From Helichrysum umbraculigerum (lineage: Eukaryota; Streptophyta; Magnoliopsida; Asterales; Asteraceae): DNA of 64,000 bases. Positions 11,154 to 23,948 of this stretch are shown in pieces. The notes under the pieces were generated by a model. It saw only the letters and a program-made list of their open reading frames with translations. It ran no database searches and was not told where the DNA came from. Location: NCBI GenBank assembly GCA_949592205.1, contig CATIUR010000011.1, forward strand, positions 3,162,001 to 3,226,000, written 5' to 3'. Within the stretch, counting starts at the first letter, position 1. Each line of letters begins with the position of its first letter. The position numbers and the translations under genes are program-made.

Positions 11154-14100
11154 TTAGCTTGTAGTCGCGGTGTCGGTTGGAGTAGTGTCTGTGAACAAGT
11201 GTGGGTATTTCAGTCGCATTTGGTCTTCCCGTTCCCAAGTGAATTCAGGACCACGCCTCGAATTCCACCGAACTTTAACAATGGGAATACGACTATGTTT
11301 CAAATGCTTGACCTCACGGTCCAGCATTTCAGCGGGTTCCTCGACAAAGTGTAGTTTGTCGTCAATGTGTATTTCATCGAGGGGTATAATCAGTGTCTCA
11401 TCAGACAGATATTTCTTCAAGTTAGAAATGTGGAAGATAGGGTGCACGCTACTGAGTTCGGTAGGTAGCTGTAGTCGGTAAGCCACTGGACCAATCCTTT
11501 CAAGGATCTCGAATGGTCCAATGTACCTAGGATTCAGTTTCCCACGTTTGCCAAAACGGATGACGCCTTTCCAAGGCGACACTTTCAGAAGAACTTGATC
11601 CCCAACTTGGAACTCGAGGTGTTTGCGTCTCACGTCAGCATAGCTTTTCTGACGATCACGTGCGGCTTTCAGCCGGTTTTGTATACCAAAGATCTTTTCA
11701 GTTGTTTCGTGTATGATTTCTGGACCGGTGAGTTGTGTATCTCCCACCTCAGTCCAACAGATAGGCGACCGGCACTTACGACCGTAAAGTGCCTCGAAGG
11801 GTGTAGCCTTAATGCTGGTGTGGTAGCTGTTGTTGTACTAGAATTCGCACAATGGTAGATGATTTTCCCAGTTTTTACCGAAGTCAACTACGCAGGCTCG
11901 TAGCATATCCTCCAGTGTTTGTATAGTTCGTTCGCTCTGGCCGTCAGTTTGCGGGTGGTAAGCAGTACTCATATCCAAACGAGTGCCGAGAGATTTTTGT
12001 AAGGATTGCCAGAAGTGAGAAGTAAATCGAGCATCTCTATCAGAGATGATTGAGATGGGCACACCGTGTCTTGACACAACCTCTTTCAAGTAGATTCGTG
12101 TCAAACGTTCCATCTTGTCAGTTTCTTTGATTGGCAGGAAATGAGCAGATTTAGTGAGTCGGTCTACGATCACCCAAATGGTATCGCAACCGTTAGATGT
12201 TTTTGGGAGTTTAGTAATGAAATCCATGGTGATCTGCTCCCATTTCCATTGTGGTATTTCGGGTTGTTGTAGCAAGCCTGAAGGTTTCTGGTGTTCAGCT
12301 TTAACTTTGGAACAAGTAAGACACTTGCTAACATAGGTAGCAATGTCAGCTTTCATGTTGGGCCACCAATACATTTCCTTGATGCCATGATACATTTTGT
12401 CGGCACCGGGGTGTATAGAGTATTTGGACTTGTGAGCTTCATCCATCACCAAGTCTCGCAGGTTCCCAAAATTTGGTAACCAGATTCGGTTCGAGAAGTA
12501 TTTGGCCCTGTTAGGTTTGGTTTCAAATTGTTTATCCATGCCTCGCAAGGACTCGTTTATCAAGTTTTCGGGTTTGAGTGCTTCGAGTTGAGCGGTGAGA
12601 GTTTGATTGATGAGGTCGTTGTGAATGGTCATGCTGAGAGCTCGAACTCGAAGTGGTTTCACTCGTTCTTTTCGGCTTAAGGCATCGGCAACAACATTTG
12701 CCTTGCCCGGATGATAGCGAATCTCGCAATCATAATCAGTAAGCAACTCGACCCATCGACGTTGTCTCATGTTGAGATCCTTTTGATCGAAGATATGCTG
12801 GAGACTTTTGTGGTCAGTAAAGATTGTACACTTGGTACCGTATAAGTAGTGTCTCCAGATTTTTTGAGCGAATACAACAGCCCCCAACTCTAGGTCGTGA
12901 GTTGCGTAATTCTTTTCGTGGACCTTGAGTTGTCGTGAGGCGTAAGCAATGACTTTGTCTCGTTGCATCAATACGCAACCAAGACCTTGGTGTGAAGCGT
13001 CACAGTATACCACGAAGTCATCGTTGCCTTCGGGTAAAGATAAGATAGGTGCACTGCAGAGTTTCTGTTTTAGTAGCTGAAAAGCTGACTCCTGTTTGTC
13101 AGTCCAATCGAACTTCTTTTATTTTTGAGTCAGTGCAGTGAGAGGTAGGGCTATTTTCGAAAAATTCTCAATGAACCACCTGTAGTATCCGGCGAGTCCT
13201 AAGAATTGACGTACTTCCGTGGATGTAGTGGGTGCTTGCCAGCACTTGATAGCCTCGATTTTTGAAGGATCGACATGAATTCCTTGACTGTTAATCACGT
13301 GTCCAAGGAATTGAACGGTTTGCATCCATAACTCACACTTAGAGAATTTGGCGTATAACTCTTCGTGTTTGAGCAGCTCTAGGATGGTTTTCAGGTGTTG
13401 CGCGTGTTCTTGTTCATTGCGCGAGTAAATCAGAATATCATCGATGAAAACGATAACGAACTTGTCAAGGTAAGGTTTGCACACCCGATTCATAAGGTCC
13501 ATGAATACAGCCGGTGCGTTGGTTAATCCGAATGGCATCACGTGGAATTCGTAATGCCCGTAACGAGTTCGGAAGGCCGTTTTAAGAATATCTTCGTCAC
13601 GAACTCGGAGTTGGTGATAACCTGACCGTAGATCGATCTTAGAATAAAAACTCTATCCCTGAAGTTGGTCGAACAGGTCATCAATGCGAGGAAGTGGATA
13701 ACGGTTCTTGACAGTTAATTTGTTGAGTTCACGGTAGTCGATGTACATGCGGAAAGAACCGTCTTTCTTTTTCACAAACAGGACCGGAGCTCCCCAAGGT
13801 GAGGAACTTGGTCGAATAAATCCCTTGTCCAGGAGTTCTTTTAACTGAGTAGACAACTCCTGAAGTTCGGATGGGGCTAGTCGGTAAGGGGCTCGTGCCA
13901 CGGGTGCTGCGCCGGGCACAAGATCAATAGAGAATTCGACTTTTCTAGGTGGCGGAAGGCCAGGCAAGTCTTCAGGAAAGACTTCTGGGAAGTCTCGAAT
14001 GACAGGCACACCCTCAAGTCGCTTCACCTCCGACTTTTTCTCCATGACATGTGCAAGGATTGCCTGGTACCCCTTTCTCAAGTATTTTTGGGTTTTCATG

Positions 14101-15370
14101 CAAGAAATGATGTTTAGGCTCGTCCCACCGGTCTCCCCTTGTATGACTAAAGTTCCACCGGTGACGAGAGGAATGCGGACGAGTTTCTCGAAACAAACGA
14201 TCTCGGCTCGGTGCTTGGATAACCAATCCATACCGACTATGATGTCAAAGCTGCCGATTTCGATGGGTATCAAGTCAATGGAAAAGAGTTCATTAGTTAA
14301 GTTTAAAGTGCAATTAGGTATCACACTGTCAGCCTCAATAAGTTTTCCGTTTGCCAATTCTATTGTGTACTTAGAATCTAAGGCAATAGGTGTAGTGTCA
14401 AGTAGTGGACAAAATTCATCAGATATGAAGCTCTTATCAGCACCAGTATCAAATAATACAGAAGCAGTCAAGTTGTTGAGGAGAAACGTACCCGTGACCA
14501 CATTCGGGTCTTGACGGGCTTCCCCAGATTTCAGCACAAAAGCTCTTCCTCGAGCATTGCTGTTGTTCTTCAACTTCGGGCAATCTTTTCTGAAATGCCC
14601 AGTACTGTTGCACTCGTAACAGGTCTTCGGTGCAGAAGTGTTGGTGCCAGAGGTGTTCGATCGGCAATCCCTAGCCAAGTGTCCGAATTTCTTACATTTG
14701 CTACAGGGGCAAGAACCATCATGGTGAAGATTGCATTTAGAACAGTAGGGCTTGTTCCCAATGTAGGAGCGTTTGGGTTCAGAGTTGGAGGTATAAACTT
14801 GGATGGCGTTGGGTTTCTTGTTTTGGTGGTTGTTGTGGTGTTCCGAGGATTTGCGCTTGTTGTTGGAAGAGGAGTTGTTGGATGTCTCACGGCTGACCAC
14901 CAGTGCCATGAGTTCGTGTGCTAGCCGGATAGCACTTTCAGTAGTGGTTGGCTTGGACGAGGCGACATTCCCCTGTATACTTTCTGGGAGGCCGCGGATG
15001 TATCTCTTGATCCCTTTTACCTCGGGTTCCACTAAAGTCGGACATAACAACGCATATTGTTGAAACTTGGTGGTATATCCGTCAATATCAGTTCCCTGCA
15101 CATTCAGGTGCCAGAACTCTTCCTCTAATCGGTGCAATTCTTCCTCGGGACAGTACTTCTCCCTCAACTTCTTCTTCAGCTCGGCCCAAGGTAGCTGATT
15201 TGCTATCTCAAGACCTACGGAGTTGGCGTGGGTATTCCACCATGTGAGTGCACCTTCCTGAAAGGTGTATGCAGTGAACTTGACTTTGTTGTCTTCAGTG
15301 CAGTTGCAGAGGTTGAAGACGGATTCCATATGTTCTATCCAACGGATCAGACCGATGGCACCTTCCGTGC
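11154..15370 (-). pseudogene. gag-pol: Gypsy gag-pol polyprotein of E1, broken
   Basis: Order on the minus strand: gag remnant from about 15370 (GTEGAIGLIRW-like start), two zinc knuckles (CSKCKKFGHLARDC, CYECNSTGHFRKDC, near 14710 and 14620), aspartic protease (DTGADKSF, about 14440), RT (FIDDILIYS, about 13440), RNase H (YCDASHQGLG, DHKSLQ), integrase with its HHCC domain (CLTCSKVKAEH) and DDE core (MDFITKLP, SDRDARF, ERTIQTLEDM), and a chromodomain-like tail (VRWNSRRGPEFTWE, about 11230). The frame is cut by stops at 13653 (before the RT core), 13119 (end of RT) and 11838 (TCG-to-TAG when compared with E2). All catalytic motifs are still readable, so decay is limited. The product would have made and integrated cDNA. 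Confidence 0.9.
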
Positions 15371-15371
15371 C

Positions 15372-15591
15372 CTTGTGTGTTTGTCAAAGTGTATGTATTG
15401 TTACCATCTCTTTATATACAAAGTTATACAATTGTGTTTTGGTCATTGGTTGTGTTAATCTAGCATATATTTGTGTGTTTGATTTCCGCTTTGAATACGC
15501 AAGTAAAACTACTCGATTCGGTCCGTATACGGAACCTACAACACCAGTCCTATTTCAAGCTAGATCTGTTGTCACAAACTATGTTCCAACA
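15372..15591 (-). repeat. 3' LTR remnant of element B
   Basis: On the minus strand it starts TGTTGGAACATAGTTTG directly after a polypurine tract. The first 50 bases match the C LTR start. Only about 220 bases remain before gypsy E1 gag sequence begins, against 581 for the C LTR, so the rest was lost at the E1 junction. It includes a ccgtatacgg palindrome. Confidence 0.7.
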
Positions 15592-15606
15592 AACTCCCCC
15601 TTGACA
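15592..15606 (-). other. Polypurine tract of element B
   Basis: The minus-strand text gtcaagggggagtt lies immediately before the LTR TG. It marks the 3' LTR boundary and fixes the orientation of element B. Confidence 0.8.
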
Positions 15607-15645
15607 ATAGCTCTAGCGTCTTTATCTTCACGCTGTCTTTGATTT

Positions 15646-17926
15646 TCAAGAGTAAATCTTACTACCTGCAAAAATTTTAAGCTTGATACATGTTTTAACC
15701 ATCCTATTATAATCTCGTGCTAAATCACCCCATTCAAATGTAGAAACGATCTTGTTCTTGTACAACATAATCAGATCTTCCTTTGACAAGTTCATCAGGT
15801 GTCTGTGATCATAAACACGAAGAATCTCTTTTTCGCCATCAGGATAATCATCATCAGCTTCAATCATAAAGGCTTCTCCCAATCCAGCATCTACCCCCCA
15901 ATATTTCAACTTTCCCAAAATATTCTGAGGCATAGTCTTCATAGGTATTTGCTTAATGCATTTGACCGCTGGATAAACCTTCTTCCTTCTTCTTCTTCCT
16001 GTCCTCTGACTTTTCTCATTCAGTTTTATCGTTTTTCCTTTCCTTGGCTTAATCTTTGAAAACTTCATAGATAATCCCTCAGTCTTAATGATACGCTCAA
16101 CATACTTAGCATAATCATCATTACTTGGATTTATCATATCTAATCTAGCCAAGTCTCGAATCTCATATCGAGGCAATGAACTAAACACTGCAAGCTTCTT
16201 CTCAAAATATTGAACCCCGTCAAACCTTTTGATCGCGAAGAGCTTCAAGTCAGAGTCATAATACCATCCAATAATGCCAGTTTTAAGTACACGCTTTCCA
16301 GTAATATCAACTTCTTTCAAACTGCGTGGTTTCTTTTCCTTTTTCTTCTTAAGCATTTCTTGGATAAACATAGGATTACCAACCATATGTTTGTATTTAT
16401 CCTCTATTTCTTCAATTTCAGTATCTGAATCTTCAGAAGCATTCTCAAGCTTCTAAATCAATAACTGATTCTCCTTGTTCATTCACAAAAACAAATTCAG
16501 TCGTTGACGGATTCACAACATGTTCATCTATATTTGCATCCAGATCAACACCTTCATCTATCACAGATTCAAATACCGCAGTCCAATCTTCAGGAAGTTT
16601 GAATTCTCCTTCTTCAATATCATAATCAATATCTTCATCTATCTCATCCAAAATATCATCTTCTGAATCCGATAGATCTAGCATTTCTATTCCTAGAGAA
16701 AAACATAAATACAAATATATCAATAATTCAAATTCTTCATTGATTTCCCTAAACCAATCTAAGAATTTCTTTATTAATCATTTTGTATTATTAAACCTAA
16801 TAATATAAACGCATTCTATATAACTTTGTAAATCTTTTATTGATTACCCTGAATCAAACTAAGATTTCTAAAGTCTTATGTCAAACACTTAGTAAATATT
16901 TAATTAAATTTAAACTCTAATGTCTTGTGAACAATCACCAAACATTTATGTTTACTATTAATTAACTTATATAATTTCCAAGACTTAATTGAACTGTTAT
17001 ATTTTCCAAAAACTTAACTTTCAATTATATCTTTAAATTATATATCATTTACCTAGTTATCACATTTTTAACTTGTCAGTTATACAAACTCTCAAGTCTA
17101 AAATGCATATGTTATAAAAATTTTGACCGCCGATATTATTCGGAACACGCCGCTCGACTACTCAATGAGTCGGAAGACTTTCGATCACTATTTTATCTTA
17201 AAATATATTAAAATAACATAAACTTAAATTACATAAAACATATTTTACTTAAAATAATAATAACCTTAAGCCGAATATATTTACACAATAATATTAAGTT
17301 CACATTTGTTCAATACAAATTATTACAAATATTACAGTACTATGCTAATACTAAGCTATCTTACCAGCTTCAGTATCACCCGGTACGGTCTTATCTGTAC
17401 TTGTTCCTGCTCCAGCACCACTAGCTTCAGCACCAGACTCCCCCTAAATTGTAGCTTGCTCACCAGTCTTTGAAGGACCGGTCTGCTCACCACTCGGTGC
17501 ATTGGGATCATCGTCTCCGTCAGAGTCTCTTTTCCTTCTCAGCTCATCCTGCTTGCACGACTCCAGATATACCAATACCTCCCCCTGAGCAGACTGTCCT
17601 GAATTAACTCTTAACACCAAACGTTCTAAGTTATCAAGCTTCAGTCGCTGGGCAGTAAAATCATCAAGTAGTGTATTGTGAGTCTGCAGCAGTGTTTTAT
17701 AAGCTTGACTCTGCTGAAGCACTTGCTAGCCAAGAGTAAGATTGTTTACAACCAACTCAGGAACCCTCGCAACAACCTTCTCTAACTCCTTCACTTTCGA
17801 CTCCAAGGATGTAATCCTTTCAGCATCAGTCACAGGAGTGATAGGAATGATCGTTGGTCCAGGTGGTGTCAGCGAAGCAACATGCGACTCAAATGTACGC
17901 GGTGGAAGAGGCTGAGTCAAAGCTGT
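15646..17926 (-). pseudogene. ORF3 of element B, 3' part (exons 3-4)
   Basis: This is the downstream half of the third gene of element B. Exon 3 continues from the A insertion point (17926) to 17365, with coiled coil (ITSLESKVKELEKVV) and Gly/Ala/Ser/Thr-rich tail. One in-frame stop lies at 17723-17725 and another at 17444-17446. A GT-AG intron (16693-17364) leads to exon 4 (16692-15646) in the correct phase. Exon 4 is acidic at first, then after a one-base insertion near 16446-16452 gives the conserved C-terminal domain (KRFDGVQYF, SSLPR, INPSNDDYAKYV, SKIKP). The same domain is found in D ORF3. Function is unknown. Confidence 0.75.
16693..17364 (-). other. Predicted intron 3 of B ORF3
   Basis: Donor CTG|GTAAGA at 17364 and acceptor TTCTCTAG|GA at 16693 enclose 672 very AT-rich, stop-filled bases. 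Splicing joins a codon split after its first base and keeps the frame from exon 3 into exon 4. The composition change against the flanking coding text is obvious. Confidence 0.65.
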
Positions 17927-18616
17927 TGTTGGGTCAAAATTGTTTCTGGTATGAAGAAGATTGTTGATGAGAAGACAAAGAGTATAAGTGTTTAAAACTG
18001 TTTGTGTTGAAGGATGAAACTGTTTACATAAAGCTACAACTGATAGAAGAAATCTGAAGAGAAGACAAGTGTTACAACTGATTGAAGATAGATTTCAACT
18101 AATAGTTATGTGTCTGTAAGTAGTTAAAACTGCTTATGTATCTGTAATTGTTAGTTATATATGTAGCAGTTAACACTGATTATATATTTGTACTTAGTCT
18201 TTTATTACAATTGAAGCAGTTACCACTGAATGTGTAATAGTCACAACTGTTTACTTCATAATGGTAGTTACAACTGTTTATGATTTTGTGATAAGTATGA
18301 GTCGGTTATGGAAGTTATTTTATTCCATATTCGTAGGAGATTGTATAGGACTCGATGTGTTATAAATAGAGATCCTTTAGACCTAGATAGGTTAAGGTTT
18401 TGCTCAGCTTCAAGGTTTTCTGTAACCCTAATACATTAAATGTATTCGTCTTATATCATTAATAAGATTGAAGCTTTCGATATATTATTGTGTTAATTAT
18501 ATTAATTTATATTCATTGATCTTCTTAATATTATTGAGTGTGATTCCGCAACTTCTCAATAATACATTCAAGGCTTATTATATACGATTGTTTATTAAGT
18601 TAAACAGGGACTAACA
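17927..18616 (+). repeat. 5' LTR of element A
   Basis: The 690-bp LTR runs from tgttgggtc to gggactaaca. About 48 bases at 17946-17993 are absent from the 3' LTR and are flanked by GTTT on both sides, consistent with slippage or deletion between short repeats. From 17990 to 18275 it holds about ten AACTG words, many as AACTGNTTA, plus cagttaacactg and cagttaccactg. A TATA box (TATAAATA) lies at 18361-18368. Confidence 0.92.
18361..18368 (+). promoter_or_regulatory. TATA box in A 5' LTR
   Basis: TATAAATA lies in the context gttataaatagagatcc, about 85 bases after the AACTG-rich segment. The matching box in the 3' LTR is at 39600-39607. It is the likely core promoter for the genomic RNA. Confidence 0.65.
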
Positions 18617-18619
18617 AAG

Positions 18620-18631
18620 TGGTATCAGAGC
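18620..18631 (+). other. Primer binding site of element A
   Basis: TGGTATCAGAGC begins 3 bases after the LTR end and is complementary to initiator Met tRNA. Only about 85 bases separate it from the gag ATG, a much shorter leader than in C or D. Confidence 0.9.
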
Positions 18632-18715
18632 TTATGAAGCTTTGAAGACAGGAAGATCTGGGATTATTCGTATTAGTGCTTGAGGTTTAGTTTTTTATAT
18701 TAAGTTTTGATTTCA

Positions 18716-21434
18716 ATGGCTACTGAAGGGAATGAAGGAATTCAAGCAACAAAGATTCCAATGCTCAAACCTGATGAGTTTGACCTATGGAAGGTCAGAA
18801 TCAGGCAATACATGCTTCTCACAGATTATCAGATGTGGGAAGTTGTTGTTAATGGTATACCAGTAACGCTTGATGGTGATGGTGTAAAGCAACCGAGACC
18901 ACCACCAACATCTGATGCAGAGAGAAAAATCAGATCTACAGAGTACAAGGCTCTTAGTACTCTGTTGCTATCCATTCCTAATGAGCATCAGAGTAGATTT
19001 GATTCTTGTGAGGATCCCAAGGTACTAATGGAAGCAATTGAGAAGAGGTTTGGTGGCAATGATAACACCAAAAAGAATAAAAGATCTCTGTTAAAGCAAC
19101 AATTTGAGAATTTTAGCCATGTGAAAACTGAAACTCTAACTCAAACCTTTGATAGGTTTACTAAATTAGTTGGAGAATTGGAAAATCACAAGGTTAAGAT
19201 TGACAAAGAAGATCTTAACAGAAAGTTCTTAAGATCATTAGGTGATGAATGGACAATCTACACTGTTGGATTGAGACAGAGTTCAGATATTGAAGTTAAG
19301 GAATTAGAAGATATATACAATGATCTGAGGAACTTTGAGTCTGAGGTGGAAAGTAAGAAGCAAGCATCTGGGTATAGTTACAATGCTGCTTTTATGTCTA
19401 TGGCTGGAACAAAAGTAGAGTCATGTCAAATGGGTTCTACTTATGTTTCAGGATGAGCAGGATCATCATCTAACAGTTCTAATGATCAGATATTAGAATC
19501 TTTCTTTGCAAGTAATGTGAATTCTTCACTTACTAATGAAGATTTGGAACAATTTGATGGTGATGATCTAGAGGAGATGGACATTTAGTGGCAAATTGCT
19601 TTAATTACTCAGAGAGCAAAAAGGTTCATGCAGAGGACTGGTAGGAACAACTTTGCATACAAGAGGAATGATGCAAATGGGTTTGATAAGAGCAAGATTG
19701 AGTGTTTCAACTGTCACAAGATGGGACACTTTGCTAGAGAATGCAGAAACCCTAGGCAAGAGCAGAATGGTAATGGTCAGAGAGCTGGAAGCAATGGAAC
19801 TCAAACTAGAAACATTCCAATTCAGGGTGCTTCAGCAAATGCATTGGTTTCTATGGATGGCTGTGGATGGGACTGGAGTGATTAAGAAGAACATGTAGTG
19901 AAGAATCAATGTCTCATGGCCATTGCAGAATCTGACAAAAAGTCAGAAGTTCCTACTGAGGTACAAAATAAATTATGTTCTGCTGTTTGTAAACAAACTG
20001 TTAAACATTACAGGGATCATAATATAAAAGTGTGTGAGGAACTAAAACAATGGGAAATCAAAAGCAAACACACCATAGCAGTCATTGAAAATCTGGAAAA
20101 TCAAATAAAGGCATATGAAGTCAATGCAACACAGTTTAAAAATGACATTGAATATGCTAGGTGGGAGAGAGACACTTTTAAAGATAAAGTCGAATTGTTG
20201 TCTAAGAAACTTACTGAGGTCACATGTGAAAGAGATAGCATAAGACTTGATGTAAATAAATTAGAATATGCTTCTAAGAGTGTCAATAAACTTATTGATT
20301 CACAGATTCATGATAAAATTAAGACTGGATTAGGGTACAATAATGTACCTCCACCTTATAATCACACCTACTTTCCTCCTAAAAGTGAAATTGATATCAA
20401 TTCACTTAAAAGAGGAATGACAGATGAGGTTAAAAAGGCTGATCCGATTAAAACTTTATCCGATGATGAGTTATTTGTAGAAGGTGAAGTTAGTGATTGG
20501 ACTGAAGAAGATGATCAGAGTGATAGGACATCTGTTAGTGAGAAGAGTGTAAAATCTGAATCATCTAAGTCTGAGTCAACATGTGAGAATGTGAAGAGAG
20601 TAATTACTGGTCTAGTTTCTGAGCTTAAAACTGATAAACTAGAAGAGGGTAAGAAAATGTTTAAGGAAAAGGCTAAACTGGCCTTAGAGAATGTGAGTAT
20701 GAACACTAACAAATCTAAACATGGGTTAGGATATGTTAGTAATACAGTTAATTTAGTTACTAACTGTTGTTAAATCTGATGTGAATAACTGTGTTAATTG
20801 TAAATGTAAAGCAAGTACTTCTTCTTCACAGAATTTTCAAAATCAAAAACCCAGAGGTAATCAAAGAAACTGGAATCAAATGATTTCACATAAACTGGGT
20901 AATAATGTTACTGTGATAAAAGAAAAGACTTGCTTTATATGTGGAAAAATGGGTCATCTTCAATATGACTGTTATCATAATCCTAAGAATGTTCAAAAGA
21001 TTAGAAAACAGTCATGGACAAAAGCAAATATGATTAACAAACAAAATTTTCAATCAAAAGTTAATCATACTGCCAGAGTTCAGAAGATAAACTCAAAGGC
21101 TAACATGTTAAGCACTATTATAGATAAATCCACTGCAGCAGTAATAACAAATTTAGCCAAAAGTTTAAAGACTAAAACAGTGGTAACCAAATACAAAAAC
21201 AGTGTTAACAAAATTAACACTGACTCTTCATTTGGTAAAACAGTTAAAACTGTTAAGCCAAAAAACACTGTTAAGTCTAAAATAAGTTGGATTTGGACAC
21301 CTATTAAGTCTGATAATTTAACAGATCCAAATACCAACGGTGCATCACAATCAATAATCTTCAAGAAAGTTGAGTATGTGAATGCACATGGGAAACCCAA
21401 AGCCAAATTAGTTTGGGTTCCCAAGAGAAATTAA
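18716..21434 (+). pseudogene. gag: Copia gag of element A, broken
   Basis: The ATG at 18716 (MATEGNEGIQ) starts a UBN2-type gag (WKVRIRQYM, FGGNDNTKKNKRSLLKQQFENF). Stops occur at about 19454, 19586 and 19883, and a further break lies near 20771. Between them all expected parts remain: zinc knuckle 1 (CFNCHKMGHFAREC, 19703-19744), the coiled coil (19898-20300), the GLGYNNVPPP signature (about 20330), an acidic/serine stretch (20470-20590) and zinc knuckle 2 (CFICGKMGHLQYDC, 20931-20972). It ends in the family signature VWVPKRN and a TAA at 21432-21434, 24 bases before a CAG splice-acceptor-like site. Confidence 0.88.
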
Positions 21435-23627
21435 TTCTCTTTTTGACTGTTTGTGCAGGGCAAGCCAAAGAGCTTATGGCATATTGATAGTGGATGCTCA
21501 AGGCACATGACTGGAGACAAAGGAAAGCTACAGGATTTCAAATTTTTTGATGGTGGATATGTAGCTTTTGGAAGCAATCCAAAAGGAGGAAAGATCACAT
21601 GCAAAGGGACAGTTCAGAGTGAAAAAATAAGTTTTGATAATGTTTATTTTGTGGAACAACTGAGGTATAATTTGCTAAGTGTGAGTCAAATCACAGATAA
21701 AAAGAACCCAGTTCATTTTACTGACACTAAATGCCTTATCTTGTCCAAGGAATTCAAAATACCTGAAAACATGATTTTAATGAGAATTCCAAGGCAAGAT
21801 AATGTATATAAGTGTGACTTAGCAAATATGACACCTCAACCTGATTTAAACTGTCTTATTTCTAAAGTAAGTGTGAATGAATCTGAACTGTGGCATAGGA
21901 GGATGTGTCACATGAATTTCAAAACCATTAATAAACTTGTCAAAAACAAGCTTGTTAGAGGTTTGCCTGAAAAGGTCTATTCATGTGATGATCATTGTGT
22001 TTCTTGTAAAAAGGGAAAGCAACACAAATCCTCATTTAAGTCCGAAACTGTGAATACAAACTGTACACCCCTACACTTATTGCATATGGACTTATTTGGA
22101 CCAACCTGTATAAGTAGTATGTGGAAAAGATCTTACTGCCTTGTCATTATTGATGATTACACTAGATTTACATGGGTTTTCTTTCTTAGGACAAAGGATG
22201 AGACAGGTGAAATACTTAGATCATTTATAACTAAGATGGAAAATCAATTGGATAAAAGAGTAAAGATCATCAGAAGTGATAATGGAACAGAATTTAAAAA
22301 TCATGAGATGGATAAATTCTGTGAAGTTAAAGGTATTAAGAGAGAATTTAGTGCACCTAGAACTCCTCAACAAAATGGAGTAGCTGAAAGGAGGAATATG
22401 ACACTGATTGAGGCTGCTAGAACTATGCTATCTGATGCAAAGGTACCTATGTCATTTTGGGCAGAGGCTATTAGCACAGCTTGCTATGTTCAGAATAGGG
22501 TATTAGTTGTTAAGCCTCATAACAAAACACCATATGAACTGTTATTTAAGAAAAAGCCATTGGTTAGTTTCTTAAAATCTTTTGGGTGTCCTTGTACAAT
22601 CTTAAATACCAAAGATCACTTAGGAAAGTTTGAGAGTAAGGCAGATGAGGGGATATTTGTTGGTTACTCTATTCAAAGTAAAGCTTATAGGGTATTCAAT
22701 CAAAGGACCAGGATCATAGAAGAATCAATGAACATCACTTTTAATGAAAATACTGTTAATCCTGATGGAAAAGGTCCTGAATCTCTGTTTGATATTGATG
22801 CACTTAATACTGCTTTTAGATATACAAATGTGGATTCTAGTGCAGGTACAAGTGCAGGTACAAATACAGGAACATGTGCTGGAGAAGGTAGATCAGACTC
22901 AGGAATATCAGCTGGAAAGAAGAATGATTCATTGGAATACATTTTGTTTCCAATTTGGTCTCCTGATCCCCCAGAAGTGTTTGAATCTGATCAACCAAAG
23001 ACATCACAGAATTTGTAATCAGAAAAATCAGATGAAACATCATTTACTCATGTTGATGATTCTGATAGACCAGTCATGGAAGACAGTGCAGAAGATAGTG
23101 ATATGAGTCCAGCACAGAAGTATTCAAAGGTAGATGTGAATGTTGATCAGACACTGTCACACCCCCAATTTAAAACTTTGCGGAAGCGACTGTTTTGGGG
23201 CGTGACTAATCAATAATCAAAACACCAAAGTACAAGCAAACGACTCTAATTGAGACGTTGTAGAAAATATATTACATTACATAAGTTTTCAAAAGTAGTA
23301 CAAAGTTTAAGTCATAAGTTTGAAACATAGTAGTGAGTTCGCAAAATGATTTCAGAAGATTTTAATGCATAACCATTATACAAAACATAATGCAAGAAAA
23401 TCTTCATGTCTAAATGGATGCATGCGACTCGTGATAGCTAGCTTATCCTGTAGGCCATTCCTACTGTTGATGAGTACCTGAGAATACAACACTAAAAGGT
23501 CAGCTATAAAGCTGGTGAATCTCACAGGTTTTAATATAAACATTGATGTGATCAATATGATTATCCGACGATAATAGAAAGTTATAAATGAATAGTGATT
23601 TAAGCAGTTTACTCAAACAATGATTTT

Positions 23628-23948
23628 AAACCAACGCAGGTTCCTTAAACAATAACAAAATCAACTAGGATAAAACCAACGCAGATTTTGGAACATTGAA
23701 CAAACCAACGCAGATTTTCGAACAATGTGCAATTAGAAAATGATGAAACCAACGCAGGTTTCGCAACATGTAACAAACCAACGCAGGTTTGCGAACAATA
23801 TGAACTTAGACTATGATGAAACCAACGCAGGTTTCGTAACATTGAACAAACCATCGCAGGTCTTCGAACAATGTGCAATTAAACAATGATGAAACCAACG
23901 CAGATTTCGCAACATGGAACAAACCAACGCAGGTTTCCGAACAATGTG
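23628..23948 (-). repeat. 73-bp tandem repeat with AAACC-aacgca-GGTTT motif
   Basis: Nine copies of the word ccaacgcag (one ccatcgcag) start at 23631, 23676, 23705, 23749, 23778, 23822, 23851, 23895 and 23924. Spacing alternates 44-45 and 29 bases, giving a 73-bp period of about four copies. Many copies sit in the inverted repeat AAACC-N6-GGTTT. The repeats lie in what is the 3' (R/U5) side of the minus-strand LTR. Confidence 0.85.

Larger units (their letters stand above)
8523..15371 (-). mobile_element. Gypsy (Tekay-like chromovirus) E1, 5' end lost
   Basis: This is a minus-strand Ty3/gypsy element with one long LTR (8523-11120, its 3' LTR), a polypurine tract and gag-pol. The C-terminal chromodomain-like segment and the LTR of more than 2 kb fit the Tekay/Del chromovirus lineage. 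The gag N-terminus, primer site and 5' LTR are missing: homology stops near 15371, where the LTR of element B begins. Several nonsense codons mark it as inactive. Its pol is about 96 percent identical to E2 by eye over the integrase region, but its LTR core is quite different. Confidence 0.85.

Noticed and set aside
14511..14924. Plus-strand open frames over gypsy and copia genes
   Set aside because: Antisense shadows of the minus-strand gag-pol frames.
18620..18631. TGGTATCAGAGC as part of a tRNA gene
   Set aside because: Only the 12-base primer complement is present, at an LTR edge; no cloverleaf.
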